Source of the DNA: Deltaproteobacteria bacterium RBG_13_49_15
GTDB lineage: Bacteria; Desulfobacterota; Desulfobacteria; Desulfobacterales; UBA2156
Length of the DNA: 6,599 nucleotides
Assembly: GCA_001797695.1 (NCBI GenBank)
Contig: MGQD01000112.1
Span: forward strand, 1-6,599
Reading direction: 5' to 3'
The position numbers and the translations under genes are program-made. The notes below the pieces were generated by a model. That model saw nothing but the letters and a program-made list of their open reading frames with translations. It did no database searches and was not told where the DNA came from. How positions within the stretch are numbered: the stretch's first letter is position 1; each line of letters begins with the position of its first letter. Shown here in pieces: positions 1 through 5,958 of the stretch.

Positions 1-228
1 GCGAAGGATCCCAGACGCTTCCAATCCGACTCGACCAGACCCAGTTTTTCTCAATCTATCCTTTTCGATTAGGACATCAACGAATCCGATTCAATCGAAG
101 AGATTCGAGGTAAACTTGAAAAAACCAGCGAATGGCTTAAAGAAGAGCGATGGGGTTTTGCCAATAGGATTTTGGGTCAAAGAAAAGAATTGACGCCCTT
201 TATCATTAATCTCATTTTTTCGAATTGA
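1..228 (+). pseudogene. Possible disrupted 3' end of an unrecognised gene
   Basis: Frame 1 is open from 73 to a TGA at 226-228 and reads like protein: a charged, amphipathic stretch containing EEIRGKLEKTSEWLKEERWG, then a hydrophobic end (FIINLIFSN). There is no ATG in this stretch, and the same frame carries a TAG at 70-72. Before that point frame 3 also looks protein-like (QFFSIYPFRLG, about 39-71), so a frameshift near 60-70 could join the two. It may therefore be the broken tail of a gene entering from the left. I do not recognise a family, and chance open frames in AT-rich DNA are possible. The reverse strand here holds nothing convincing. Confidence 0.25.
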
Positions 229-249
229 TCATTTTTTCTTTAAAAAACC

Positions 250-276
250 TTGACAAGAGTTAACTGATAGTTTACT
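250..276 (+). promoter_or_regulatory. Putative operon promoter with overlapping operator
   Basis: TTGACA at 250-255 is a consensus -35 box. The best -10 is TTTACT at 271-276 with a short 15-bp spacer, so the promoter is imperfect. Within it, AGTTAACT (258-265) and AGTTTACT (269-276) repeat with an 11-bp period. The same bases form the imperfect palindrome GTTAACT-GAT-AGTTTAC (259-275), with 6 of 7 positions paired. A dyad lying over a promoter just before an XRE-family gene is the usual layout of an autoregulatory operator; binding by this regulator is inferred. Transcription starting about 7 nt past the -10 would leave almost no leader before the ATG at 288. Confidence 0.5.
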
Positions 277-287
277 TGGATTTTATT

Positions 288-929
288 ATGGATGATTTCG
301 AAAAAATAGCAATTGACCTATTAAGTGGAATAGGTAAACGAATTCGGAATATTAGGATCAATCAAGGGATGAATCTAAAAGATCTCTCCCAAAAAACCGG
401 GTTTACTAAAAGCTATCTTAGCCAAATCGAAAACATGAAACGAGAGCCTCCCATTAGTACTCTTTCGAAAATCGCCTTTGTATTGAATGTCGATGTGGCA
501 TTCCTGATCAGCGGCGAGACACAAAACACCGAAGCTCCCAAGATCACCGTGGTTCGAAAAGGAGAAGGCAGAGCGAACTACGGACCGTTCGGAGAAAAAG
601 GATTTCTTTACGAGTCGCTTGGCTATAAAAAGTTCGATCGGCTCATGGACGCCTATATCATAACGATCGGACCCGAGTTTCCTCCCAAAGCCTTTTTTCA
701 TGAAGGACAGGAATTCGTTTATGTTCTTGAGGGCGCTCAGGAGTTTATCTACGACGGGCAAACGTATTTTTTCGAGGAAGGAGACTGCTTTTTCTTTGAC
801 TCCGACAAACCCCACTACTCACGGACGGTCGGGAAAAAGCAAGGTAAAATCCTGATGGTTTTTGCAGTTCAAAAAGCCAGCGCTCCGGGAGAATTGCTGT
901 CATTAAACAAGATAGAAATGGAGAAATAA
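288..929 (+). CDS. XRE-family transcriptional regulator with C-terminal cupin sensor domain
   Basis: This is a cytoplasmic DNA-binding regulator of 213 residues. Residues ~14-76 form a helix-turn-helix of the HTH_3/XRE type (GKRIRNIRINQGMNLKDLSQ, then the recognition helix around TKSYLSQIEN at 40-49). Residues ~115-195 form a small cupin barrel with motif 1 HEGQEFVYVLEG (138-149) and motif 2 GDCFFFDSDKPH (165-176). In this family the cupin binds a small metabolite and tunes DNA binding. I chose ATG 288 over an in-frame TTG at 276 because the extra four residues add nothing and TTG 276 overlaps the putative operator. The Shine-Dalgarno is weak (GGA at 278-280), so translation may be nearly leaderless. 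It is the first gene of the lyase/TRAP operon, 4 nt before the next gene, and so probably controls itself and the transporter. Whether it activates or represses cannot be told. Confidence 0.9.
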   Translation: MDDFEKIAIDLLSGIGKRIRNIRINQGMNLKDLSQKTGFTKSYLSQIENMKREPPISTLSKIAFVLNVDVAFLISGETQNTEAPKITVVRKGEGRANYGPFGEKGFLYESLGYKKFDRLMDAYIITIGPEFPPKAFFHEGQEFVYVLEGAQEFIYDGQTYFFEEGDCFFFDSDKPHYSRTVGKKQGKILMVFAVQKASAPGELLSLNKIEMEK

Positions 930-933
930 ACCG

Positions 934-1821
934 ATGAAAAAAACGACGCTTTTCAAAAAATTAATGCTTGCAGACGAAATCCTGGTTATGCCCGGCTGCT
1001 ACGATGCTTTGTCGGCCAAAATCGTGGAGATGGCCGGTTTTAAGGCGGTTACCATGGGGGGGTATTCCGCCTCTGCAGCCACCCTCGCCAAACCCGATGT
1101 GTCGCTTCTGACTCTCACCGAATATGTCCATATCGTCCGCAACATCGCACAGGCCGTGGATCTCCCCCTATTTGTGGACGGCGATACGGGGCACGGCAAT
1201 GTGACCAATGTTCAGCGCACCATACGCGAGTTTGAAAACGCGGGGGCGGCAGGTCTTTTTATCGAAGACCAGGTCTTTCCGAAGCGCTGTGGGCATATGG
1301 ACGGAAAACAGATCATCCCGACCATGGAAATGGTTGCAAAATTAAAAGCGGCGGTGGATGCCCGCGTCGATGAAGATCTGGTTATAATGGCCCGCACGGA
1401 TGCCATCGCCGTTTGCGGAATCGGCGAGGCCATAGAAAGGGCGAATATTTACAAGGAAGCCGGAGCGGATCTCATCTTTGTGGAAGCTCCGACATCCATG
1501 GAGGAAATGAGGCGTATCAATGACAGCATCCAGGCGCCCACGTTGGCGATTCAAATAGAAGGTGGAAAGACACCGCTATTAAAGACGAAGGAGTTGGAAG
1601 CGTTGGGATACAACATCGTGGTTTATCCGAATGCACCCGTGTATGCCACAGCCTGGGCGTTAAGAGAACTCTGGCGGACCTTAAAAGAAGAAGGCACTAC
1701 TAAAAATTTCACGAACAGGATGATTCACTTCGACGAATTCAACAAACTCATCGGCCTGGACAAGATCCGGGAACGTGAATCCTATTACTATCGGGATTTC
1801 TTTGCATCACTAGGGAAATAA
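934..1821 (+). CDS. Isocitrate lyase/PEP mutase superfamily lyase (2-methylisocitrate lyase- or dimethylmalate lyase-like)
   Basis: The 295 residues match the length of PrpB-type TIM-barrel lyases. Visible hallmarks are the Mg2+-binding DGDTGHGN (82-89), EDQ (111-113), the catalytic loop KRCGH (117-121, with the general acid/base Cys119), ARTD (153-156) and FVEAP (182-186). An intact KRCGH loop points to C-C bond cleavage rather than P-C mutase activity. Known members split 2-methylisocitrate, 2,3-dimethylmalate or oxaloacetate, giving products such as pyruvate plus propionate or succinate. The substrate-side segment MGGYSASAA (41-49) differs from the LSGGG-type segment I recall for PrpB, and no prpC or prpD lies nearby, so prpB is not assigned. 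A GGAG at 920-923 serves as ribosome binding site. Its place between regulator and TRAP genes suggests it acts on the imported acid or on a product of it; that is inference. Confidence 0.85.
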   Translation: MKKTTLFKKLMLADEILVMPGCYDALSAKIVEMAGFKAVTMGGYSASAATLAKPDVSLLTLTEYVHIVRNIAQAVDLPLFVDGDTGHGNVTNVQRTIREFENAGAAGLFIEDQVFPKRCGHMDGKQIIPTMEMVAKLKAAVDARVDEDLVIMARTDAIAVCGIGEAIERANIYKEAGADLIFVEAPTSMEEMRRINDSIQAPTLAIQIEGGKTPLLKTKELEALGYNIVVYPNAPVYATAWALRELWRTLKEEGTTKNFTNRMIHFDEFNKLIGLDKIRERESYYYRDFFASLGK

Positions 1822-1838
1822 ATTTAACCACAAAAAGC

Positions 1839-1845
1839 AAGGAGG
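1839..1845 (+). promoter_or_regulatory. Strong ribosome binding site of dctP
   Basis: AAGGAGG is a full match to the anti-Shine-Dalgarno and lies 6 nt before ATG 1852. It is the strongest such site in the operon, fitting the need for much more periplasmic binding protein than membrane subunits. The 30-bp gap around it shows no terminator or convincing promoter. Confidence 0.85.
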
Positions 1846-1851
1846 TTTATC

Positions 1852-2844
1852 ATGAAAGCCACACGGATTTTTTTGGCGATTTTCGCGATGGTGCTCTTCT
1901 CGGTTCCCGCTGCAGCAGAACCCTATAAGCTGAGGATTACCCACCAGCTCCCCGACAGCCATCACATCGGTGTCAACGTCAAATACTTCAAGAGTCTTGT
2001 CGAAGAAAAGACCAAAGGCAAGGTGGTCGTTGAAGTCTATCCGGCCGCGCAGGCCTTCAAACCCAAGGAAGCGATCAATGCCGTGATTACCGGCGGCATC
2101 GAAGCGGCGGTAACAACCAATTTCGAGTGGGCGGGAATGCTTCCCATCATGGATGTGGTTCTGATTCCCTGGGTCATCACCGATCTATCGGTTATCGAAA
2201 AAGCGTTGAGCGGAGAGCCCGGGAAAATGCTCTTCAAGGCTTTGGAATCCAAGGGCGTGATCCCTCTGATGTGGTTTCTCCAGTGCCGCACCAACCTTTA
2301 CACCTCCAACAAGGACCCTCTCCTTACAGCCGCGGATTTCAAAGGTAAAAAAATGCGGGGGGCTTCCAAGATCATGAACCTTGGGTCGGAAGCCTTGGGA
2401 GCCACGACGATGCCGATCAGCGGCCCTGAGGTATATATGGCTCTACAAAGAGGCACCATCGATGTCGGGCTGACAGGTATCGACGCGGCCCTGGCAAGAC
2501 ATTATTACGAAATCCAGAAATATGGAACCGTCGTGAACAACTTTACGGTAATCCATCCCATGTTTATTAACACCAAATTTTGGAATTCTCTCCCGACGGA
2601 TTTAAGACAAACCATTCAGGAATGCGGGGCAGCCGTCCAGAAAAAAAGCATCCAGGACAGTGAGAAAGCAAGGGATGAAGCCATTACGGAGCTTCAAAAA
2701 AAGATGACGATTCATATTCAGACCGAACCGGAAGAAGCGGCATGGAAAGAACTTATGCAGAAACCGGTTCTGGACCATTTCATTGAAAAAACCGGGGCTG
2801 AAGGGAAACAACTAATTGATCTTATTACTAAAACAGGAAAATAA
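1852..2844 (+). CDS. dctP: TRAP transporter solute-binding protein, DctP family
   Basis: This is the periplasmic receptor of a tripartite ATP-independent transporter; it captures an organic acid and delivers it to DctQM. The 330 residues begin with a signal peptide: basic start (MKATR), hydrophobic core to ~residue 18, and likely cleavage after PAAA at about 22. The mature protein shows the DctP fold, with KLRITHQLPDSHH (26-38), DFKGKKMRGAS (162-172) and GPEVYMALQRGTIDVGLTG (191-209). Arg169 in KKMRG corresponds to the conserved arginine that pairs with the ligand carboxylate in this family. That supports a carboxylate ligand but does not name it. Length is typical. The gene has the operon's best ribosome binding site and is followed 3 nt later by dctQ. 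Confidence 0.93.
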   Translation: MKATRIFLAIFAMVLFSVPAAAEPYKLRITHQLPDSHHIGVNVKYFKSLVEEKTKGKVVVEVYPAAQAFKPKEAINAVITGGIEAAVTTNFEWAGMLPIMDVVLIPWVITDLSVIEKALSGEPGKMLFKALESKGVIPLMWFLQCRTNLYTSNKDPLLTAADFKGKKMRGASKIMNLGSEALGATTMPISGPEVYMALQRGTIDVGLTGIDAALARHYYEIQKYGTVVNNFTVIHPMFINTKFWNSLPTDLRQTIQECGAAVQKKSIQDSEKARDEAITELQKKMTIHIQTEPEEAAWKELMQKPVLDHFIEKTGAEGKQLIDLITKTGK

Positions 2845-2847
2845 TCC

Positions 2848-3342
2848 ATGCGCCGGATGATCGGTTCTCTTGAAAAAATAATCGACACGCTGACCACGAC
2901 CGCGGCTGTCGTCGGCGGGGTATTCACAGGTATTATGACCCTCATTGTCGGGTATGCGGTGGTGGGGCGGTACATTTTCAACCGCCCCATCGGATGGTCC
3001 GAGGAGATTTCAGAGTATCTCATGGTATGGGCTGTTTTCCTTGGAGCCGCCTACACCCTTAAAAAGAATTCCCATATCGGAGTCGATATTCTAACTTCAA
3101 GATTGAAACCCGAAACAAAAAGGATCTTCCTCCTGTTCCAATACCTGGTGGGCATTATTTTCTTTTCGATCCTTCTTTACAATGGGATTGAAATGGTGGC
3201 CTTGTCCCTGAAAATGGACAGCCGTTCCATGGCCATCGAGTTTCCACTTTTTGTCGCCCACCTATCCGTTCCGACAGGTTCGGCCATTCTGATTCTCCAA
3301 TGTTTTCAAAAGATCCTCTTAATTCGCTCAAAAAGGCCCTAA
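2848..3342 (+). CDS. dctQ: TRAP transporter small membrane subunit, DctQ family
   Basis: An inner-membrane protein of 164 residues, the usual DctQ size. It has four predicted membrane helices at about 14-40, 53-72, 92-112 and 134-155. The family signature is clear: GRYIFNRPIGWSEEISEYLM (40-59), followed by a loop with HIGVDIL (76-82). DctQ pairs with DctM to form the sodium- or proton-driven permease that accepts substrate from DctP. The ATG at 2848 follows the dctP stop by 3 nt; an AGGA at 2835-2838 inside the dctP end can act as ribosome binding site. Its TAA stop shares one base with the dctM start (TAATG), which points to translational coupling of the two membrane subunits. Confidence 0.93.
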   Translation: MRRMIGSLEKIIDTLTTTAAVVGGVFTGIMTLIVGYAVVGRYIFNRPIGWSEEISEYLMVWAVFLGAAYTLKKNSHIGVDILTSRLKPETKRIFLLFQYLVGIIFFSILLYNGIEMVALSLKMDSRSMAIEFPLFVAHLSVPTGSAILILQCFQKILLIRSKRP

Positions 3343-4619
3343 TGGAAACAATCATCATTTTCAGTATTCTTCTCCTGCTCCTTTTGACCGGACTTCCTGT
3401 TTTTATCTCACTTGCCACCCTTGCCATCGGCGCCCTCCTCATTTCCGGCTCGAATCTCTCCATCGTTTCCATGACCATGTATGGGGCGATGGAAAATTTC
3501 GTGCTCCTTGCCGTCCCTCTTTTCATGCTGATGGCCCATATCATGACCCGGGGAGGTGTCGGCGACGACCTTTTCGATTTCGTTCATGTATGGCTGAAGC
3601 ACCTCCCCGGCGGTTTGGCGATGACCACGGTCGTCACCTGCAGCATCTTTGCCGCCATCTGCGGATCCAGCGCTGCCACAGCAGCAACCATAGGCATCGC
3701 GGCGATCCCTGCCATGAAGCGTTATAAGTATGACACGAAGTTCGTGCTCGGCCTCGTCGCTGCCGGCGGTACGCTTGGAATTTTAATTCCTCCCAGCGGT
3801 CCCATGATCATCTACGGAGCGGTCACCGACACATCCGTCGGAAAACTCTTCATGGCCGGCATTATTCCTGGAATCGTCATTTCAATCCTTTTTCTGATCT
3901 ATTGTTGGGTGTATGCCTCAAAACGGCCGGAGCTTAAAGGGGAGAGCGCCTCTTCATGGACCGAACGTTGGAATGCCACAAAACGCGCCGCCCTCTCCCT
4001 CGTAATGCCCCCGGTCATCATCGGCGGCATTTACTTAGGCCTTTTCACACCCACGGAAGCGGCGGCCATCGGCGCAATTATGGCATTCATCATCTGTTTT
4101 ATCATCTACCGAAGGCTCGGATTCAAGGATATCGTTCCCATCTTTCAAGATACTATGAAAACGACAACGATGATTTTTATGATCATCGGTGCAGCGATTT
4201 TATTCGGCCAGGTTCTCACCATCAACCAAATCCCTCAAAAAATCATCAATCTTGCGGTCCAGATGGAAATGGACAAATGGACCTTCCTGATATTCGTAAA
4301 TCTTTTACTCATTTTCCTCGGATGCTTCCTCGAGGTTGTCTCCACCATTCTCATCGTCGTACCCATCTTTTTCCCCATTGTTCAGAGCCTTGGGATCGAT
4401 CCTGTCTGGTTCGGCATCATTTTCACCATCAACATGGAGCTCGCCCTCATCACACCCCCGGTGGGCATGAACCTTTATGTTGTCATGGGGATAGCGGGAA
4501 GCACTATAAAGGATGTGGTCAAGGGCGTATGGCCCTTTCTCTTGCTCTTGGTTGCCGGATTGATTCTGATCATGATAATACCCGATTTGAGTTTATGGTT
4601 GACCCGGTTCATGAACTAG
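3342..4619 (+). CDS. dctM: TRAP transporter large membrane subunit, DctM family
   Basis: This is the channel-forming subunit of the TRAP permease, 425 residues and strongly hydrophobic throughout, with about a dozen membrane segments. Family motifs in order: GSSAATAATIG (108-118), GTLGILIPPSGPMIIYGAV (143-161), SVGKLFMAGIIPG (165-177), GLFTPTEAAA (233-242), the second repeat's FLEVVSTILIVVPIFFP (329-345) and ALITPPVGMNLYVV (368-381). The two related halves (PPSG and TPPVG regions) are the ion/substrate helical hairpins in known structures. An in-frame ATG exists at 3300, but ATG 3342 gives the normal N-terminus (METIIIFSILLLLLLTGLPV) and is coupled to the dctQ stop through TAATG; AAAAGG at 3331-3336 supplies a ribosome binding site. 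With DctP and DctQ it makes a complete, apparently working transporter. Confidence 0.95.
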   Translation: METIIIFSILLLLLLTGLPVFISLATLAIGALLISGSNLSIVSMTMYGAMENFVLLAVPLFMLMAHIMTRGGVGDDLFDFVHVWLKHLPGGLAMTTVVTCSIFAAICGSSAATAATIGIAAIPAMKRYKYDTKFVLGLVAAGGTLGILIPPSGPMIIYGAVTDTSVGKLFMAGIIPGIVISILFLIYCWVYASKRPELKGESASSWTERWNATKRAALSLVMPPVIIGGIYLGLFTPTEAAAIGAIMAFIICFIIYRRLGFKDIVPIFQDTMKTTTMIFMIIGAAILFGQVLTINQIPQKIINLAVQMEMDKWTFLIFVNLLLIFLGCFLEVVSTILIVVPIFFPIVQSLGIDPVWFGIIFTINMELALITPPVGMNLYVVMGIAGSTIKDVVKGVWPFLLLLVAGLILIMIIPDLSLWLTRFMN

Positions 4620-4639
4620 AAAAAAAGAGGGAAACACAC

Positions 4640-4950
4640 ATAAAAAACTGCGGCCATGGAGTTGGTTGAGCTTGGCGTCCTGGTCAATATGGTGAATCCG
4701 GATGCGGTGTTCGGTGATGAAAGCGTCTGCTCCGGATTATGGGAGCTGATCGGACCCGATCGAATGAAATCCCGCGGTCTTAAACCGGAGCATTTACAGG
4801 ACTATTACTGCCGGAGAAGCCTGTTAAAGGTCAAGGTTTTAGCGGAACATGTCGGGAACGCGGTGGTCTTTTTTGCGAGCGAACTCACACCGACAACAGG
4901 AGCATCTCTTCCGGTTGACGCCGGAAATCCAGGAGCCTTCCCCCGCTTAG
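4640..4950 (+). pseudogene. Remnant of a bifunctional class II aldolase/short-chain dehydrogenase (rhamnulose-phosphate aldolase/lactaldehyde dehydrogenase type)
   Basis: From about 4647 the frame of ATG 4656 matches the extreme C-terminus of RhaD/YuxG-type aldolase-SDR fusions: VNMVNPDAVF (10-19 counted from that Met), GLKPEHLQDYY (41-51), RRSLLKV (53-59), FFASELTPTTGASLPVDAG (73-90) and the typical end AFPR (94-97). Whole members of this family run to several hundred residues; the aldolase domain, Rossmann fold and YxxxK site are absent. ATG 4656 has no ribosome binding site. By contrast GAGGG at 4627-4631 sits 8 nt before ATA-AAA-AAC at 4640, in another frame, which may be the old start with ATG changed to ATA. 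After Arg97 the expected stop is displaced by one base (TTAG), so the frame runs on to 5084 with meaningless sequence. The gene was probably the last of the operon. Confidence 0.7.
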
Positions 4951-4954
4951 CATC

Positions 4955-4990
4955 AAAAAAATTGAAGCTCCCTGCCGCAAGCAGCAGGGA
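4955..4990 (-). terminator. Candidate terminator for the toxin-antitoxin transcript
   Basis: On the minus strand, TCCCTGC and GCAGGGA (4990-4984 and 4975-4969) form a perfect 7-bp stem with an 8-nt loop, followed after 7 nt by a run of seven T (4961-4955). It lies about 110 nt past the vapC stop. The gap between stem and T-run is longer than in a classical intrinsic terminator, so the call is tentative. On the plus strand the hairpin has no T-run. Confidence 0.35.
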
Positions 4991-5102
4991 ATGCGCTCGC
5001 TGTTATGGTTCATGTTTTCTCTTAATCCGCTTGGAAAAAAGCGACTTCTTATCATTTTTATGGAAAATCGCTCAGCTTAGGTGATATTATCACTCGATCT
5101 TC

Positions 5103-5525
5103 CTATTTTTCAAATGTGTGGATGTTGATATCGAGTGCCTTCAGATTAGCCGCAAATTTTCGGTCGAAAGTCACTACCATTGATCCGTTTCTGGTCTTAC
5201 CGGACGCAGCAATAAGGGCGTCACCAAAATCGCGGATCGGGTCGGGCCACCAAGACAGGATTGTTTTAAAATCCACATCCTGAATAACCTCAATGCCGGG
5301 CATTTCAATAAGATCCTTAATCATCCTGCCGATCTCATCTTTGGGGACCTGGTAGATTCTGTCCAGCACATAAATGAATTCGGTCAAAACATACTGATGG
5401 CAGAAGATCACCGCCTTCATATGCGCTGCTGATTCGAACAGCGGGGCAACTTTCTGTTGCTGTTCCGGGTTCCGATCTGTAACGAAGGAAATCAGGGCAT
5501 TCGTGTCAATGACATATCGCCTCAC
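5103..5525 (-). CDS. vapC: Type II toxin, PIN-domain ribonuclease (VapC family)
   Basis: A 140-residue PIN-domain protein, the normal length for VapC-like toxins, which cut RNA (often tRNA or rRNA) with Mg2+ or Mn2+ when free of antitoxin. The acidic active-site set is complete: Asp7 in VIDTN (5-9), Glu49 in LTEF (47-50), Asp102 in DFGDALIAAS (99-108) and Asp121 in TFDRKF (119-124), so the toxin looks catalytically competent. The start is GTG at 5525, overlapping the antitoxin stop by 4 nt (GTGA); a GGAG at 5537-5534 lies 8 nt upstream. This overlap couples toxin synthesis to antitoxin translation. The RNA target cannot be deduced. Confidence 0.88.
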   Translation of the reverse strand: MRRYVIDTNALISFVTDRNPEQQQKVAPLFESAAHMKAVIFCHQYVLTEFIYVLDRIYQVPKDEIGRMIKDLIEMPGIEVIQDVDFKTILSWWPDPIRDFGDALIAASGKTRNGSMVVTFDRKFAANLKALDINIHTFEK

Positions 5526-5755
5526 CGGTATTTCTCCATGCGGAGATTACGGGCAATATCAATGTCGCTGGCAATGTCTCCCTTTCCAATTTTTACAGCA
5601 TTCCTGTACTTTAAGAAATTCCGTTTTGCGGGATAAAGCGTGACCTTGCCCTTTTCCACCTTCCATTCCAATGCGTCTTTCACAGAAAGGCCGAGAGTCT
5701 CGCGAATGGCTTTAGGAATAGTTGTTTGATATTTGGACGTAATGAGAGATTGCAT
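5522..5755 (-). CDS. vapB: Type II antitoxin, AbrB/MazE-fold DNA-binding protein (VapB type)
   Basis: A 77-residue antitoxin. Residues 1-45 form a SpoVT/AbrB swapped-hairpin DNA-binding domain (ITSKYQTTIPKAIRETLGL at 5-23, then DALEWKVEKGKVTLYP at 28-42). The tail from ~46 (IASDIDIARNLRMEKYR at 61-77) is the flexible part that usually wraps the PIN toxin and blocks its active site. AAGAGGA at 5769-5763 is a ribosome binding site 7 nt before ATG 5755. It lies first in the pair, as is usual, and very likely represses its own promoter together with the toxin through the inverted repeat upstream. It could also be called a PrlF- or MazE-like antitoxin; the PIN partner favours VapB. Confidence 0.87.
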   Translation of the reverse strand: MQSLITSKYQTTIPKAIRETLGLSVKDALEWKVEKGKVTLYPAKRNFLKYRNAVKIGKGDIASDIDIARNLRMEKYR

Positions 5756-5775
5756 ATCGTTATCCTCTTCAGATG

Positions 5776-5819
5776 ATTCCTTACGAATACAGAATAATGT
5801 AAGGAATGATGCACGTCAA
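5776..5819 (-). promoter_or_regulatory. vapBC promoter with autoregulatory inverted repeat
   Basis: On the minus strand TTGACG (5819-5814) and TATTCT (5796-5791) are separated by exactly 17 bp, a good sigma-70 promoter. The expected start near 5784 gives a leader of about 28 nt. A perfect 9-bp inverted repeat, ATTCCTTAC (5776-5784) and GTAAGGAAT (5799-5807), brackets the -10 box with a 14-bp gap. Arm centres are 23 bp apart, about two helical turns, so two antitoxin dimers could bind on one DNA face and block RNA polymerase. Binding by VapB/VapBC is inferred from the standard architecture. Confidence 0.7.
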
Positions 5820-5958
5820 GAAAAAAATAAAAACAAGGAGAAAAGCCGGCATGGATGAGGTCATCCCTTTCCTGCTCGAGCCCGAAATGACCGATAGGGC
5901 CTTTCGGAAAAAATGGCAACCGATGCTCAAATCGGCTAACTTAACGCCCATTTCCTGA
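5806..5958 (+). pseudogene. Short plus-strand reading frame resembling a transposase C-terminal fragment
   Basis: Open frame from ATG 5806 (also ATG 5809 and 5851) to TGA 5956-5958, at most 50 codons. The central part, KAGMDEVIPFLLEPEMTDR followed by AFRKKW (codons for about 5842-5916), resembles from memory a segment of IS91-like transposases (pattern ILEPE...FRKxWARLIQKIYEVDP), just before their zinc-binding cysteines. Here the likeness stops after KKW, and the cysteines are missing. AAGGAG at 5835-5840 stands 10 nt before ATG 5851, so a 35-residue product could be made, but a decayed insertion-sequence piece is more likely. It overlaps the vapBC promoter at its 5' end and runs divergently from it. 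Confidence 0.35.

Noticed and set aside
70..72. In-frame TAG read as pyrrolysine
   Set aside because: No methylamine methyltransferase signature or pyl genes are seen; a frameshift or nonsense change in a decayed gene is simpler.
276..287. TTG at 276 as the start of the XRE/cupin gene
   Set aside because: It adds only MDFI, overlaps the putative -10/operator and has no ribosome binding site; ATG 288 is the better start, though its own Shine-Dalgarno is weak.
3300..3341. ATG 3300 as the dctM start
   Set aside because: The extra 14 residues are polar and lie inside the dctQ coding end; ATG 3342 gives the standard DctM N-terminus and couples to the dctQ stop.
3956..4669. 237-codon plus-strand frame overlapping dctM
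   Set aside because: His/Arg/Pro-rich low-complexity product typical of an out-of-frame shadow of a membrane-protein gene; dctM motifs are unambiguous in the other frame.
5081..5093. Palindrome GTGATATTATCAC between the two convergent units
   Set aside because: Short stem, one-base centre and no adjacent T-run; not supportable as a terminator or a known protein-binding site.
5891..5907. Near-perfect palindrome CCGATAGGGCCTTTCGG considered as a terminator
   Set aside because: There is almost no loop and it is followed on the plus strand by A's rather than T's; it lies inside the transposase-like frame.
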